Below, piece by piece: positions 1 to 9,804 of a DNA stretch of 64,000 nucleotides (position 1 is its first letter; every line of letters begins with the position of its first letter). Source of the stretch: Mariprofundus sp. KV (GTDB lineage: Bacteria; Pseudomonadota; Zetaproteobacteria; Mariprofundales; Mariprofundaceae). The position numbers and the translations under genes were made by a program. The notes under the pieces were generated by a model. It saw only the letters and a program-made list of their open reading frames with translations, had not been told where the DNA came from and made no database searches. Where the stretch lies: positions 1-64,000 of the forward strand of contig NZ_VWNB01000007.1 of assembly GCF_013387475.1 (NCBI RefSeq), written 5' to 3'.

Positions 1-144
1 AACGGATAAACCACCCGATCAAAGCCAATCAGGCGATGATCGGGGGATAAATAAGCAAGTTTGCCAAAATTCGCGCTCGAAACAGGGGCGAGGAAAAATA
101 ATCAGGGGTTATTCAGAGCATCCCTAAAGCTACTGCAAGCGGAA
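1..144. other. Left edge, no supported gene
   Basis: Nothing here can be called a gene. An 8-bp inverted repeat (CCCGATCA at 14-21, TGATCGGG at 37-44) could be a weak hairpin downstream of lpxB on the minus strand, but it lacks a proper T-tract. A minus-strand frame is open for about 35 codons off the window edge but begins right after a stop and has no start codon. Confidence 0.3.
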
Positions 145-1269
145 CTAAAGAAGCTCTTCCACCATGTCGACAACGCCTGTTGCTGCGTGCTGATCACCCA
201 AAACGCGGCGCAGTTCGGAGAACGCTTCGCGTTGCTTCTGCGCTGCAGCTTCGTTGCGCAGTAGCGGCATAAGCTCAGCCATCATATTATCAACTGTGCA
301 CTGCTCCTGAATCAGTTCAGGCATCACAGGTCGATCGCCAAGAATAATATTGGCCAGACCTGCACAGTTCAGACTCACCAATCTTCTGGCCAGAAACACC
401 ATCACAGGGGATGCGCGATAAACCAGTACGGTCGGTGTGTTCCACAGAGCCAGTTCAAGTGTAGCGGTGCCTGAAACTGCTACAGCGGCATCAGCGCGCA
501 TGGCATACCCCTCAGCGGTGCGATCAATCTGTTTTGCCCCCTGCTGCCAGAGTGGTGCAAGCGCCTCTCTATCCACACCGGGAGCTACCGGTACCACACA
601 GCTCAGATCGGGAAGTTCAAGACGAATGCGCTGTAGCAGTTCCGCCAGAATCGGCACATGCATACGCAGCTCTTGTGGCCGACTGCCCGGCAGCAGTGCG
701 AGAAGCTTATCCCCATCCCCGACTTCAAGCTTTGCCTTAAGCTCGGCCATAGTCCAGCCACCGGCACAACCGACTGCACTGGGATTACCGACATAACGTA
801 CATCCTGAATGCCACGCATTGCAAACCACTTCGGCTCAAAGGGGAGAATGCAGGCCAGCTTGTCCTGCGATTTTCTCAGTCTCCTGACCCGCCAGCTACC
901 CCACGCCCAAAGCTTGGGGGCAATAAAATGGACAACGGGAATGCCAAGTGCGCGAAGCTTGCAACCAAGGCGCATATGGAAACTGGAGAAATCAACAAGG
1001 ATAGCGACATCAGGTTTTTGTGCGCCGCACCAGTCAACAACAGAGGTTTCGACATCCTTGATTCTGGAGAGTGAACGCAGCACGTCGCCAATCCCCATGA
1101 CATTGAGCTCACTCATATGGCGTATGGGTGCACACCCCCGGGCTACCATCTGAGTGCCGGCAATGCCGTGGATGGTTGCATCAGGAAAACGGGATTTGAG
1201 TGCTTTTACAACAGTAGCTGCGTGCAGATCACCCGAGGTCTCTCCAGCACTGATAAAAAAACGGCTCAC
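145..1269 (-). CDS. lpxB: Lipid-A-disaccharide synthase
   Basis: LpxB joins UDP-2,3-diacylglucosamine to lipid X, giving the disaccharide backbone of lipid A at the inner face of the cytoplasmic membrane. The 374-residue product opens with FISAGETSGDLHAA, the family's N-terminal glycosyltransferase signature. It also carries the GNPSAVGC-type loop near residue 160, LLPGSRPQEL near 195 and the SGTATLELAL donor-binding segment near 265. Length is usual for the family. The start is GTG with only a weak ribosome site. It is the last gene of the lipid A run and follows lpxI by 30 nt, so it is presumably co-transcribed with it. Confidence 0.96.
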   Translation of the reverse strand: MSRFFISAGETSGDLHAATVVKALKSRFPDATIHGIAGTQMVARGCAPIRHMSELNVMGIGDVLRSLSRIKDVETSVVDWCGAQKPDVAILVDFSSFHMRLGCKLRALGIPVVHFIAPKLWAWGSWRVRRLRKSQDKLACILPFEPKWFAMRGIQDVRYVGNPSAVGCAGGWTMAELKAKLEVGDGDKLLALLPGSRPQELRMHVPILAELLQRIRLELPDLSCVVPVAPGVDREALAPLWQQGAKQIDRTAEGYAMRADAAVAVSGTATLELALWNTPTVLVYRASPVMVFLARRLVSLNCAGLANIILGDRPVMPELIQEQCTVDNMMAELMPLLRNEAAAQKQREAFSELRRVLGDQHAATGVVDMVEELL

Positions 1270-1299
1270 AGCGTTATAGCCGCAGCAGAGCAGGGCGAA

Positions 1300-2106
1300 T
1301 CAATCCTCTGCATATCCATAGACAGATATACCGTACTGCCCGGCCATTTCGATAAATCGCTGTCGTTCAATGATCAGGGTTTTCCCAGCCTCAACCATCA
1401 GAAGATTACAGCCAGAGGCTTTCATGACCTCCAGCGTATCCGGGCCAACAGCAGGCACATCAAAGCGCAGATCCTGATTGGGCTTGGCCACCTTAATCAC
1501 CGCAGCTTCCCCGCTACCGAGAGAGCCACCACGCGTGATCGCTTCATCGGTGCCTTCAATCGCCTCTACAGCCAGCACAGCCTGTTTCTGCACGACAATC
1601 GTCTGCCCAATATCCAGTGCCGCAATGCCTTTGGCCTGAGCAAAACCGAAGGCAATATCCGGCATGCGTTTTTTTGCAGCAGGTCCTGCCAGATGGCCAC
1701 TGCCTGCCAGCATCTGACCTGCGTAGAGCGTCTGATCAATCAGGGTTAAACCACCCTCATGCAGAAGATCAGCAATGGTATTAAGAATGGAATCGTCACG
1801 TCTGTCTTTCAGTCGCAACAGCCCTTTCATGGCGGTCAGGTCGGGTCTGAAGTTACGGAACAGGTGTAGCTTGCGCACCTTACCTGCCATCACCACTTCA
1901 CTGACACCGGCACGTTTGAATGCTTTGATCATACCGCCAATCTGACCGACATGCAGCCAGCAGGTAGAGGCGGTTATTTTTTCAATTTCGGGAAAGGTCT
2001 CTTCACGCGCAGCAACGGTGTGCACTTCATAACCGGCCTGATGCAGTGACTGGGCAAGCTCCAATGGAAAGTGACCATATCCGGCAATCAGACCGATTTT
2101 TTTCAC
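1300..2106 (-). CDS. lpxI: UDP-2,3-diacylglucosamine pyrophosphatase, LpxI type
   Basis: This 268-residue protein belongs to the LpxI (DUF1009) family, which hydrolyses UDP-2,3-diacylglucosamine to lipid X and UMP. The N-terminus KKIGLIAGYGHFPLELA is the family hallmark. The C-terminal half holds the DQT, DIGQT and VEAIEGTDEAI blocks of the catalytic domain. LpxI is the unrelated substitute for LpxH, first characterised in Caulobacter. Its position between lpxA and lpxB, where many genomes have nothing, fits a dedicated lipid A role. The start codon is ATG, 12 nt after the lpxA stop. Confidence 0.93.
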   Translation of the reverse strand: MKKIGLIAGYGHFPLELAQSLHQAGYEVHTVAAREETFPEIEKITASTCWLHVGQIGGMIKAFKRAGVSEVVMAGKVRKLHLFRNFRPDLTAMKGLLRLKDRRDDSILNTIADLLHEGGLTLIDQTLYAGQMLAGSGHLAGPAAKKRMPDIAFGFAQAKGIAALDIGQTIVVQKQAVLAVEAIEGTDEAITRGGSLGSGEAAVIKVAKPNQDLRFDVPAVGPDTLEVMKASGCNLLMVEAGKTLIIERQRFIEMAGQYGISVYGYAED

Positions 2107-2118
2107 GCAGGGATCAGC

Positions 2119-2922
2119 TTATTCTGAATCGCGGCCATGGGTCATCAGCCCACGCTTGGCACCACGAACAAATTCAATGATTTCCCGTGCCACATCATCA
2201 CCATCCTGCAGCAGCGCTTCAGCTTCAAGCAGGCGCGCATCACGTTTGCCACTCTCCTGCAGCAGAATGCGATAGATCTCTTTCAGGCGACTGATCTCGG
2301 TTGCATTAAATCCTTTACGTTTCAGCCCGATCAGATTCAGGCCTGAGAGGCCCGCACGATAACCGCCTGCCAGCAGACAGTAAGGTGCCACATCCTTGGT
2401 CACGCCACTCATGCCGCCAATCATCGCCAGTTTGCCGATGCGGACAAACTGCTGGATGGCAGACAGGCCACCGATAATAGCCTGATCATCAACCTCAACA
2501 TGGCCGGCCAGCGTGGCACAGTTGGCCAGTACGATACCATTACCGAGGATGCAGTCATGCGCCACATGGGTGTAGGCCATAAGCAGATTATTGTTGCCGA
2601 TACGGGTAACCATGCCGCCACCTTCAGTACCGGCATTGATGGTCACATTTTCACGAATCTGGTTGTTATCACCGATGATAACCTCAGAAGGCTCACCATG
2701 AAATTTCAGATCCTGGGGAATTTGACCAATGGATGTGAATGGAAAAACCCTGTTACCCGAACCCATCGTCGTGTTACCGGTGATCACGGTATGGCTCATT
2801 AACTCGCAGTTATCACCAATCTTTACATTCGGACCGACTACAGAGTAAGGGCCAATGCTTACGCCCTCACCAATCTCCGCCGCAGGATCAATAATTGCGG
2901 TTGGGTGGATCACGGGACTCAT
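2119..2922 (-). CDS. lpxA: UDP-GlcNAc O-acyltransferase
   Basis: LpxA transfers the 3-hydroxyacyl chain from ACP to UDP-GlcNAc, the first step of lipid A synthesis. The 267-residue protein shows the left-handed beta-helix hexapeptide pattern over roughly residues 5-185, the catalytic-loop segment YTHVAHDC, and the family segment AIIGGLSAIQQFVRIG. A helical tail of about 75 residues follows. The ATG overlaps the fabZ stop as ATGA, so translation is probably coupled. The order lpxD-fabZ-lpxA is standard in proteobacteria. Confidence 0.97.
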   Translation of the reverse strand: MSPVIHPTAIIDPAAEIGEGVSIGPYSVVGPNVKIGDNCELMSHTVITGNTTMGSGNRVFPFTSIGQIPQDLKFHGEPSEVIIGDNNQIRENVTINAGTEGGGMVTRIGNNNLLMAYTHVAHDCILGNGIVLANCATLAGHVEVDDQAIIGGLSAIQQFVRIGKLAMIGGMSGVTKDVAPYCLLAGGYRAGLSGLNLIGLKRKGFNATEISRLKEIYRILLQESGKRDARLLEAEALLQDGDDVAREIIEFVRGAKRGLMTHGRDSE

Positions 2923-3365
2923 GCGCTCTCTTGCGGCACCAGTGTTGCCGTCAGATCACCTTCGCATACCAGTTTACCATCAACAAATGCTTCACCTCTG
3001 AGCTTCCACATAAAACCACGGCGACGCAGACAGGTCAGTTCAAAGATCACCTGATCACCAGGCCGTACAGGTTTGCGGAAACGAACACCGTCAATGCCAG
3101 TGAAATAGACCAGATACTCGCGGTCATCCTCGACCGATTGGAATGCCAGCATGCCACCAGCCTGCGCCATCGCCTCCACAAGCAACACGCCCGGCATCAC
3201 CGGATGATTAGGGAAATGGCCGGTAAACTGCGGCTCATTGATGGTTACATTTTTCAGGGCACGAATACTTTTCTCTTTTTCGAAATCAAGAATGCGGTCA
3301 ATCAGCAGGAATGGATAACGATGCGGCAGATGCTGCATAATCTCATCAATATTTAATTCCGGCAT
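2919..3365 (-). CDS. fabZ: 3-hydroxyacyl-ACP dehydratase
   Basis: FabZ dehydrates 3-hydroxyacyl-ACP in fatty acid elongation and competes with LpxA and LpxD for hydroxyacyl-ACP. The hot-dog fold protein has LPHRYPFLLIDRI at its start and the active-site helix GHFPNHPVMPGVLLVEA with catalytic His and Glu. I place the start at the ATG reading MPELNID (148 residues). It has GGAGAG 4 nt upstream, whereas the longer frame would begin with TTG and no ribosome site. It overlaps lpxA by 4 nt. Confidence 0.95.
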   Translation of the reverse strand: MPELNIDEIMQHLPHRYPFLLIDRILDFEKEKSIRALKNVTINEPQFTGHFPNHPVMPGVLLVEAMAQAGGMLAFQSVEDDREYLVYFTGIDGVRFRKPVRPGDQVIFELTCLRRRGFMWKLRGEAFVDGKLVCEGDLTATLVPQESA

Positions 3366-3408
3366 ATTACTCTCCAAAAAATGTAATTATTACTAGTGAA
3401 GCGCCTGT

Positions 3409-4416
3409 TTACTTCTGTTGCGCTTTTAACATCTCCGGCAGCTTCATCATCAGCGCCGACACCTTCAGCCACATACGGTGCGGCATGGCAGGTGATCCGG
3501 CATAGACGCCACCCGCCTCAAGATCACCAAGCACACCACTTTTACCGGCCAGCTTGCAACCATCGCCAACAACCAGATGCCCGGCAACACCACTTTGGCC
3601 ACCAAACTGGCACCCTTTGCCAATGACCGTCGAACCGGATATACCAACCTGACTGGCCATCACCGAGAAGGCTCCTACACGAACGTTGTGTGCAATTTGA
3701 ACCAGGTTGTCGAGTTTAACACCGCGCTCCAATACTGTGTCACCAATAGCGCCACGATCAACCGATGCATTGGCACCAACCTCCACGTCATCCTCAAGAA
3801 TGACGCGCCCGGCCTGTGGGATTTTCAAAAATTTCATACCATCCCAGGCGTAACCGAAACCATCAGCTCCGATGGTTGCACCGGCCTGCAGGATCACGCC
3901 ATCACCCAGAATGCAGTCGTAAGCAACCACACTGTTGGCATTAAGGATGCAGTTTTTTCCAATCTGCACATTCTCACCCACCACACAGCCAGGCCCGATA
4001 ATGGTTCCTGCACCGATAGTGGCATTGGCTCCGATCACCGCGTTAGGGCCCACATCCACATTCTCTGCAAGCGTGGCACTCTCATCGATCACGGCTGAAA
4101 CGTGCTGCTTACCGGCCCCTGATGGTAACGGATAAAAATGACGCTGCAGCTTGGCAAATGCCAGGTATGGGTCATCGACTCGAATAATGCCCAAGCCATC
4201 AGGTGCACTCTGAGTGGCAGAGAGAAAGACAGCTGCAGCAGCGGTTGTTTCAAGCTGACCCTTATAGCGCTTGTTCGCTAAAAATGAGAGTTCGCTGCTA
4301 CCGGCATCGGCAAGTGAATTGACACCGCTGATCAGATGATCAGGCGTATCAATAACCGGCCCGGCAAGCTCACCACCGACAATGTCGGCTACTTCAGCTA
4401 TCGTAATTGATTTCAA
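3409..4416 (-). CDS. lpxD: UDP-3-O-acylglucosamine N-acyltransferase
   Basis: LpxD adds the N-linked hydroxyacyl chain in the third step of lipid A synthesis. The 335-residue protein has the uridine-binding N-terminal domain (about 1-100), hexapeptide beta-helix coils (about 110-300) and the QIAHNVRVG segment with the catalytic His, plus GCQFGGQSGVAGHL typical of LpxD. The only start that keeps the conserved N-terminus KSITIAEVADIV is TTG, which is unusual but is supported by homology-like length. It follows skp closely, as in most Gram-negative bacteria. Confidence 0.95.
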   Translation of the reverse strand: MKSITIAEVADIVGGELAGPVIDTPDHLISGVNSLADAGSSELSFLANKRYKGQLETTAAAAVFLSATQSAPDGLGIIRVDDPYLAFAKLQRHFYPLPSGAGKQHVSAVIDESATLAENVDVGPNAVIGANATIGAGTIIGPGCVVGENVQIGKNCILNANSVVAYDCILGDGVILQAGATIGADGFGYAWDGMKFLKIPQAGRVILEDDVEVGANASVDRGAIGDTVLERGVKLDNLVQIAHNVRVGAFSVMASQVGISGSTVIGKGCQFGGQSGVAGHLVVGDGCKLAGKSGVLGDLEAGGVYAGSPAMPHRMWLKVSALMMKLPEMLKAQQK

Positions 4417-4425
4417 AAGGGGCTC

Positions 4426-4950
4426 TTATTTTTTAGCGTCCAGAAGTTTGGTAATGTCACCAGTGATATCATGTTTCGGATCGACATAGAGAAACATTGG
4501 TCGAGGCATGATCATATCAAAACCTTTCTGTTTGCCATACGTGCTTACAACAGCCTGGAATTTTCCGCCAATCGCCATATCCAGTCGATTCTTTTCGGCC
4601 GAAAGATCTTCCTGTGCATCCTGCTGCTTACGCTGGAACTCTGTACGCATCGACTTGAGATCCTGCTGCTTCTGCGCCAGACGATCAGGAGACATGGCCA
4701 TGGACTGACCCAGCAGATCTTTCTCCTGCTGACTGATCTGAGCACCAAGTGTCTGCAGCTCTTTCACCTTCTGCTCCTGCATCGCTTTCAGACGCTTCAT
4801 GCCCCTCTGGTAATCGGCTGTATTATCGATTGCACTCTTCATGTCGACATAACCAATCTTCAAACCTTCAGCCTGGGCTGTAGAAAAACCGAACACAAAT
4901 ACGGCTCCTGCTGCTATCAGCAATGATCGAACACCTGCCTTCTTTAACAT
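4426..4950 (-). CDS. skp: Periplasmic chaperone Skp/OmpH
   Basis: Skp holds unfolded outer-membrane proteins in the periplasm on their way to BAM. The 174-residue product has a cleavable signal peptide (charged MLKKAG start, hydrophobic core, AQA-type site), then the IGYVDMKSAID opening and a long charged coiled coil (about residues 45-140) that forms the tentacles. I chose the inner ATG because AAGGAG lies 6 nt upstream; the 10-residue longer version has no ribosome site. It lies between bamA and lpxD, its usual place. Confidence 0.93.
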   Translation of the reverse strand: MLKKAGVRSLLIAAGAVFVFGFSTAQAEGLKIGYVDMKSAIDNTADYQRGMKRLKAMQEQKVKELQTLGAQISQQEKDLLGQSMAMSPDRLAQKQQDLKSMRTEFQRKQQDAQEDLSAEKNRLDMAIGGKFQAVVSTYGKQKGFDMIMPRPMFLYVDPKHDITGDITKLLDAKK

Positions 4951-4980
4951 TGAAATCTCCTTACAAGTTTTATCATACAC

Positions 4981-7302
4981 TTAAAATGTTCCGCCCATCA
5001 TAAACTCAAAACTTCTTAACCGGTCATCAGGCAGCTTGTGAATCGGCAAAGCCCAAGTAAGACCAATAGGCCCCACAGGTGATATCCACTCAATACCGAC
5101 ACCGACAGAAGAGCGAATCCTGCCTAATGTAAGCTTAGCTGGCTCAACAGAGCCTGGAGTATACCCCCAAACTGAACCGGCATCACCAAACAGAATACCT
5201 CTAATGCCAGCAGTCTGCATATATGGTATGGGAAAGAAAAGGTTCATCGATGTGAAAAACCTCTTATCTCCACCAAGGGCATCATTGGTAATGGCATCAC
5301 GCATGGATATCCCCAGTGAATCAAAGCCTCTCACAGAGCCAATCCCTCCAAGAGAGAATCGACGATATAGAGGAATGCTCTTGTTGGCGTAAGCTCTAAT
5401 CCCTCCTATCAGAAAAGTAGGGTTAAAGACAAAGTCTTTATCCTCACCGAAGCCATAATAATATTTACTACTGAATGTTGCCTCATAAAACTTATTGTCC
5501 CCTCCCAAACCAGCAACGGAGACGCGAAACTGCTCAAGATGCCCTTCGGATGCAGCTATTAGCTTATTGCGACTGTCCCAACTTAATGTCTGGCTTATCT
5601 CACCGGTGGTCTGACGCCCCAGCTGTGAAAGGAACAGGCGTGAAGCATTGAGTAGATTAGCCATCTGGAGGTTGGTTCTCTCATACTGATAGTTCAGATT
5701 ATAGCTGATATGTTCAGAGACAGGCAGCCCAAAACCAATGCCACCACCAATCGAACTACTGCTGTAACTTGTCATGTCCAACTGATCTGACTGGCGCTTA
5801 AACATATTTACAGAGGCACTCATGTTTTTACCCAGAAAATAGGGGTCAGTAAGACCAACGTTATAGTTCTGGGTAAGTGAACCCAGAGAGGCCTCTATAT
5901 GCGCCTGGTAGCCCTTACCAAAAGCATTATCCTCCTTGACTGAGCCGGTCAGGGTCAACTTCTCAAGCTGAGAATAACCGACACCGGCAGTGAATGAACC
6001 GGTCTTCTTCTCGGTCACATCAATCTTCATATTAACCTTATCGACAGCACTGCCTCTGGGGAAGGAGACTCGAACATCTTCAGCGTAGACTGCGCGTCTC
6101 ACCTCCTCCTTACTGCGTTTTACCTGTGTACCTGAATAGCGGGATCCAGGTGACTGCGCCACAAGACGACGAACCACCTCATCATCGGTCTTTTCATTAC
6201 CTGTGATTTCAATGCGCTCAACATAAACCTCTTCACCCTTCTCAATATCAAAGACAACACCAACGGTATCCTCTTCAATATTTCGGGTTAGCAGCGGGGT
6301 TACCGTTGCAAAGGCATACCCTTCATCACCAACACGCGCTGTAATCTCATCAATGGTCTCTCTGAGATCATTCAACTCGTAGATGCGTCCCTCTTCAACC
6401 TTGACCAGCTCCAGCAGTGTCTCTTTATCAGGAACAATATCGCCCTGTATATCGACAGATGATACCCGGTACTGATCACCCTCACTAAGACTGAAGGTGA
6501 GGTTGAAACTTCGCTTATCCGGAGCCATAACCAGCTGCTTGGACTCTACACGTATATCAATATATCCGTGGTTGAGATAAAACTGTTCGATAAGCTGCGT
6601 ATCAGCACCCAGTCGCTTCTGATCAAACACATCTTTATCGGTGAACCAGCTGATAATAGATGACTCCCGGGAGGCGATCTCATCCCTCAATTCAGAGTCG
6701 CTATAGACCTTGTTGCCAATAAAACCGATACGTCTGATGGTCGTCACTTCACCTTCAATGACCGTAACCAGCACATCAACGCGACCATCCTCTCTGGGTG
6801 TGGCGGTGAACTTCACATCAACCTGATAGTAACCATCCTTCAGATAGCCCTTACGGATAAGGTTCAGATCCGACCTCTGATTGAAGGGGTTAAAAATACG
6901 CCCGGGACGAACCTTCATCTGCAGCTGCAGATCCTTGGTAGGGTGCTTTTCATTACCTACCAGCTCAACCTTGGCAATCAGCGGGTACTCTTTCACCTCA
7001 CAGACCAGATGAATGCCCTGCTCAGTTCGTGTGCCACTAAAACGCACATCGGAGAAAAAACCGGATTTATGAATCGCCAGCACATCGCGGCTCAACTGTT
7101 TTCTGCTCAGGATCTCTCCGACCTTGCTGCCCATCTTGGCAAGCACCATCTCATTCTCCACGTAGCGATTACCCTGCACATCAATAGAGAGGATTTTCGC
7201 AGCTGATGGCTGCCCGTCTGTTTCAGCCAGAGTTATACCTGCCACTGAAAACAGAGAGAGCAGCAGACCAAAACCAAACACCAATTGCCTTAAGCCAAAC
7301 AT
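4981..7302 (-). CDS. bamA: Outer membrane protein assembly factor BamA
   Basis: BamA is the core of the machine that folds beta-barrels into the outer membrane. The 773-residue product has a signal peptide, an N-terminal half with five POTRA repeats (about residues 30-430, for example KILSIDVQGNRYVENEMVLAK written in part as IDVQGNRYV), and a 16-strand barrel with the VRGF loop motif (GSVRGFDSLG) and a terminal Phe. The start MFGLRQL has AGGGGAT just upstream. Only one base separates it from the rseP stop, so the pair is coupled. Confidence 0.97.
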   Translation of the reverse strand: MFGLRQLVFGFGLLLSLFSVAGITLAETDGQPSAAKILSIDVQGNRYVENEMVLAKMGSKVGEILSRKQLSRDVLAIHKSGFFSDVRFSGTRTEQGIHLVCEVKEYPLIAKVELVGNEKHPTKDLQLQMKVRPGRIFNPFNQRSDLNLIRKGYLKDGYYQVDVKFTATPREDGRVDVLVTVIEGEVTTIRRIGFIGNKVYSDSELRDEIASRESSIISWFTDKDVFDQKRLGADTQLIEQFYLNHGYIDIRVESKQLVMAPDKRSFNLTFSLSEGDQYRVSSVDIQGDIVPDKETLLELVKVEEGRIYELNDLRETIDEITARVGDEGYAFATVTPLLTRNIEEDTVGVVFDIEKGEEVYVERIEITGNEKTDDEVVRRLVAQSPGSRYSGTQVKRSKEEVRRAVYAEDVRVSFPRGSAVDKVNMKIDVTEKKTGSFTAGVGYSQLEKLTLTGSVKEDNAFGKGYQAHIEASLGSLTQNYNVGLTDPYFLGKNMSASVNMFKRQSDQLDMTSYSSSSIGGGIGFGLPVSEHISYNLNYQYERTNLQMANLLNASRLFLSQLGRQTTGEISQTLSWDSRNKLIAASEGHLEQFRVSVAGLGGDNKFYEATFSSKYYYGFGEDKDFVFNPTFLIGGIRAYANKSIPLYRRFSLGGIGSVRGFDSLGISMRDAITNDALGGDKRFFTSMNLFFPIPYMQTAGIRGILFGDAGSVWGYTPGSVEPAKLTLGRIRSSVGVGIEWISPVGPIGLTWALPIHKLPDDRLRSFEFMMGGTF

Positions 7303-7303
7303 A

Positions 7304-8662
7304 TTATCCCCTGAATAGACGCGAAAGATCATTATAAAACGCAAACACCATCAACGTGATAATCAGCGCCAGCCCTACCACCTGCGTCATCTCCAGAAAA
7401 CGTGGCGATAGTGGTTTTCCCCTCAACTTCTCCAATCCCAGATAAACCAGAAGACCACCATCCAGAATGGGAATTGGCAACATATTTAACACTCCGAGGT
7501 TCACGGAGATCAAAGCCAGGAAGCTGATAAAGTAGACCAGCCCAAGATCAGCTGTTTTTCCGGCCAACTGGGCAATGGCTATCGGGCCACCGAGGTTATC
7601 CGGTGATATCGCCGATGTCACCATCTTGGCAAACACACCAAGGGTCAGTGCCGTCATCTCCCAGGTTCTGACAAACCCGTACTGCACCCCTTCAAGGAGA
7701 CCCATGCGATAGAGTTCGGTACCATGCAGTGATTGCGATGCAAGACGCACGCCAAGGCGCCCCTTCTGATCACTATCGGCAACAGGTATCACAGTCAGAC
7801 TCAGCACAGTTCTATCGCGTTTAACTACCAGCGTTACATCTTCTCCGGCCAGCTGCTGTACCTGGGAAATAAACTGATTCACATTGCCAATGGCAATGCC
7901 GTTAATCTGCTTGATGACATCACCCTTCTGCAGGCCTGCCCGCTGTGCCGCCGATGCGTCCATAATCTCTTCGATAGAGACAACCAGGCCCGGATTAAAA
8001 CCAAGCACCTGATCTGCCACATCGATCAGCAGCGCATCCTTCTGTTGGGCAGGCAGCTGCATATGAAGCGAAACATCTCTCTCATCACGACCCACAAGTA
8101 CAGTCGCCGCATCACCAACATAAGCTTTAAGACGCTCTTCCATCTGCTGCCAGGAGTGCACCTGACGCCCTTCCACCTCTACAATACGGTCACCTGATTG
8201 CAACCCGGCCTGCTCGGCAATTGATGCCGGCGCCACATAACCCACAGTCGGAGGAAGTACAGATTGGCCAAGCCAGGCCACCAGCATGTAGGCTACGATA
8301 GCAAATAGAAAGTTATAGGCAGGACCTGCTGCTGCAACAGCCGCCCGCTTCCAGACTGCCTGCCGGTTAAAGGCCCGCAGCTTGTCCGCTTCAGAGAGTT
8401 CTTGCTGCCCCTCTTCACCCTGTTCATGCGGGTTCTCACCCAGCATCTTCACATATCCGCCCAGTGGGATGGCGGCAATCACATAGAGTACCTCACCGTC
8501 ACGGCTGCGCCATGAAAAGAGCGCCGGGCCAAAACCGATAGAGAACTTCTCCACCTTAATGCCAAGCCTGCGGGCAACAGAGAAATGGCCATATTCGTGC
8601 ACCGCTATCAGCAGTGCAATCGCTACAACAAAAGCAAATGTTGTATGCAGAATTTCCAGCAT
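7304..8662 (-). CDS. rseP: Site-2 intramembrane zinc metalloprotease RseP
   Basis: RseP cleaves anti-sigma factors and signal-peptide remnants within the inner membrane. The 452-residue protein has HEYGH (zinc ligands and catalytic Glu) in the first transmembrane helix, two PDZ domains in the middle (about residues 120-290, each with GL-GD-I type ligands loops), and the NMLPIPILDGG segment supplying the third zinc ligand in a later helix. Its start overlaps the dxr stop by one base (TGATG). The position dxr-rseP-bamA is conserved among proteobacteria. Confidence 0.96.
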   Translation of the reverse strand: MLEILHTTFAFVVAIALLIAVHEYGHFSVARRLGIKVEKFSIGFGPALFSWRSRDGEVLYVIAAIPLGGYVKMLGENPHEQGEEGQQELSEADKLRAFNRQAVWKRAAVAAAGPAYNFLFAIVAYMLVAWLGQSVLPPTVGYVAPASIAEQAGLQSGDRIVEVEGRQVHSWQQMEERLKAYVGDAATVLVGRDERDVSLHMQLPAQQKDALLIDVADQVLGFNPGLVVSIEEIMDASAAQRAGLQKGDVIKQINGIAIGNVNQFISQVQQLAGEDVTLVVKRDRTVLSLTVIPVADSDQKGRLGVRLASQSLHGTELYRMGLLEGVQYGFVRTWEMTALTLGVFAKMVTSAISPDNLGGPIAIAQLAGKTADLGLVYFISFLALISVNLGVLNMLPIPILDGGLLVYLGLEKLRGKPLSPRFLEMTQVVGLALIITLMVFAFYNDLSRLFRG

Positions 8663-9804
8663 CAGGATATTACCTCATTGGCCAATCTTCTGGCATGTTC
8701 GTCATGCAACCATACATCATCGAGCAGAGCCACGGGTATATTTTCCACCCGTGCAAGCACCTTTTCGACTGTTGTCACGATATCTGTAAATGCTATGCGC
8801 CGATCTCTGAAGGCAGCATTGGCCACTTCGTTGGCGGCGTTGAGCGCGATGGAGAGTGAATCCTCCCCCTGCAGTACATCATTGACCAGCCGCATCGCCG
8901 GAAAACGCAGCTCATCGATCTGCTGAAAGTGCAGCACCCCGGTTTTGGCCAGATCAAGCCATGGTATCCCCGTTGATAAACGCGGCTCTGCCTGCATCGC
9001 ATACGCGATTGGCATACGCATATCGGGCATGGCAAGCTGAGCCAGCACTGAGCCATCCTGATACTCCACCATAGCATGAATAATGCTCTCAGGATGGATA
9101 ATCGCCGATAATTTGTCAGCAGGAAGATCAAACAACCAGCGCGCCTCAATCAGCTCCAGCGCCTTGTTCATCATGGTTGCCGAATCGACACTGATCTTTG
9201 CACCCATATCCCAGTTGGGATGGGCAATCGCCTCTTCAGGCGTCACACGCTGCAACGTTGCCGGATCACGATCTCTGAACGGACCGCCTGAAGCAGTCAG
9301 AATCACCCTAGACACCGACCCCTTATCATGACCATGCAGGCACTGGTGCACTGCGGCATGTTCTGAATCAACAGGTACAACTTCAGCACCTGAGAGTCGT
9401 GCTGCATCCATAAAGATGCGCCCGGCAGTGACCAGGCACTCTTTGTTGGCCAGACCAACGCGCTTACCTGCACTAACAGCAGCAAGCGTTGCCGGCAGAC
9501 CTGCTGAACCCACCATAGCAGCCATCACCATATCGGTCTCTGCAGCAGCAGCCAGCTCCGTAGCCGCATCCATACCGGTTTCAAGCCGAACATCTGCAGG
9601 CAGCTGACCTTTAAGCCGCTCTGCAGCAGCTGCATCGGTCATCACCACCCACTGTGGTTTAAGCAGCTTTGCCAACTGCAACATCTTCTCACTGTTACGA
9701 TGACCAACCAGAGCATAGGCGGAAAATTTATCAGGATGCTGCAGCATCACATCAGCCGTACTGCAACCGATGGAGCCTGTAGCCCCCAGCACCGTCAGCT
9801 TCAT
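8662..9804 (-). CDS. dxr: 1-deoxy-D-xylulose 5-phosphate reductoisomerase
   Basis: Dxr converts DXP to MEP with NADPH, the committed step of the non-mevalonate isoprenoid pathway that feeds UppS two genes upstream. The 380-residue product has the NADPH loop LGATGSIG, the metal-site segment VDSEHAAVHQC and the SVDSATMMNKALELIEA substrate block. I start at the ATG (MKLTVLG) that overlaps the cdsA stop as ATGA, five codons inside the longest frame. Confidence 0.97.
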   Translation of the reverse strand: MKLTVLGATGSIGCSTADVMLQHPDKFSAYALVGHRNSEKMLQLAKLLKPQWVVMTDAAAAERLKGQLPADVRLETGMDAATELAAAAETDMVMAAMVGSAGLPATLAAVSAGKRVGLANKECLVTAGRIFMDAARLSGAEVVPVDSEHAAVHQCLHGHDKGSVSRVILTASGGPFRDRDPATLQRVTPEEAIAHPNWDMGAKISVDSATMMNKALELIEARWLFDLPADKLSAIIHPESIIHAMVEYQDGSVLAQLAMPDMRMPIAYAMQAEPRLSTGIPWLDLAKTGVLHFQQIDELRFPAMRLVNDVLQGEDSLSIALNAANEVANAAFRDRRIAFTDIVTTVEKVLARVENIPVALLDDVWLHDEHARRLANEVIS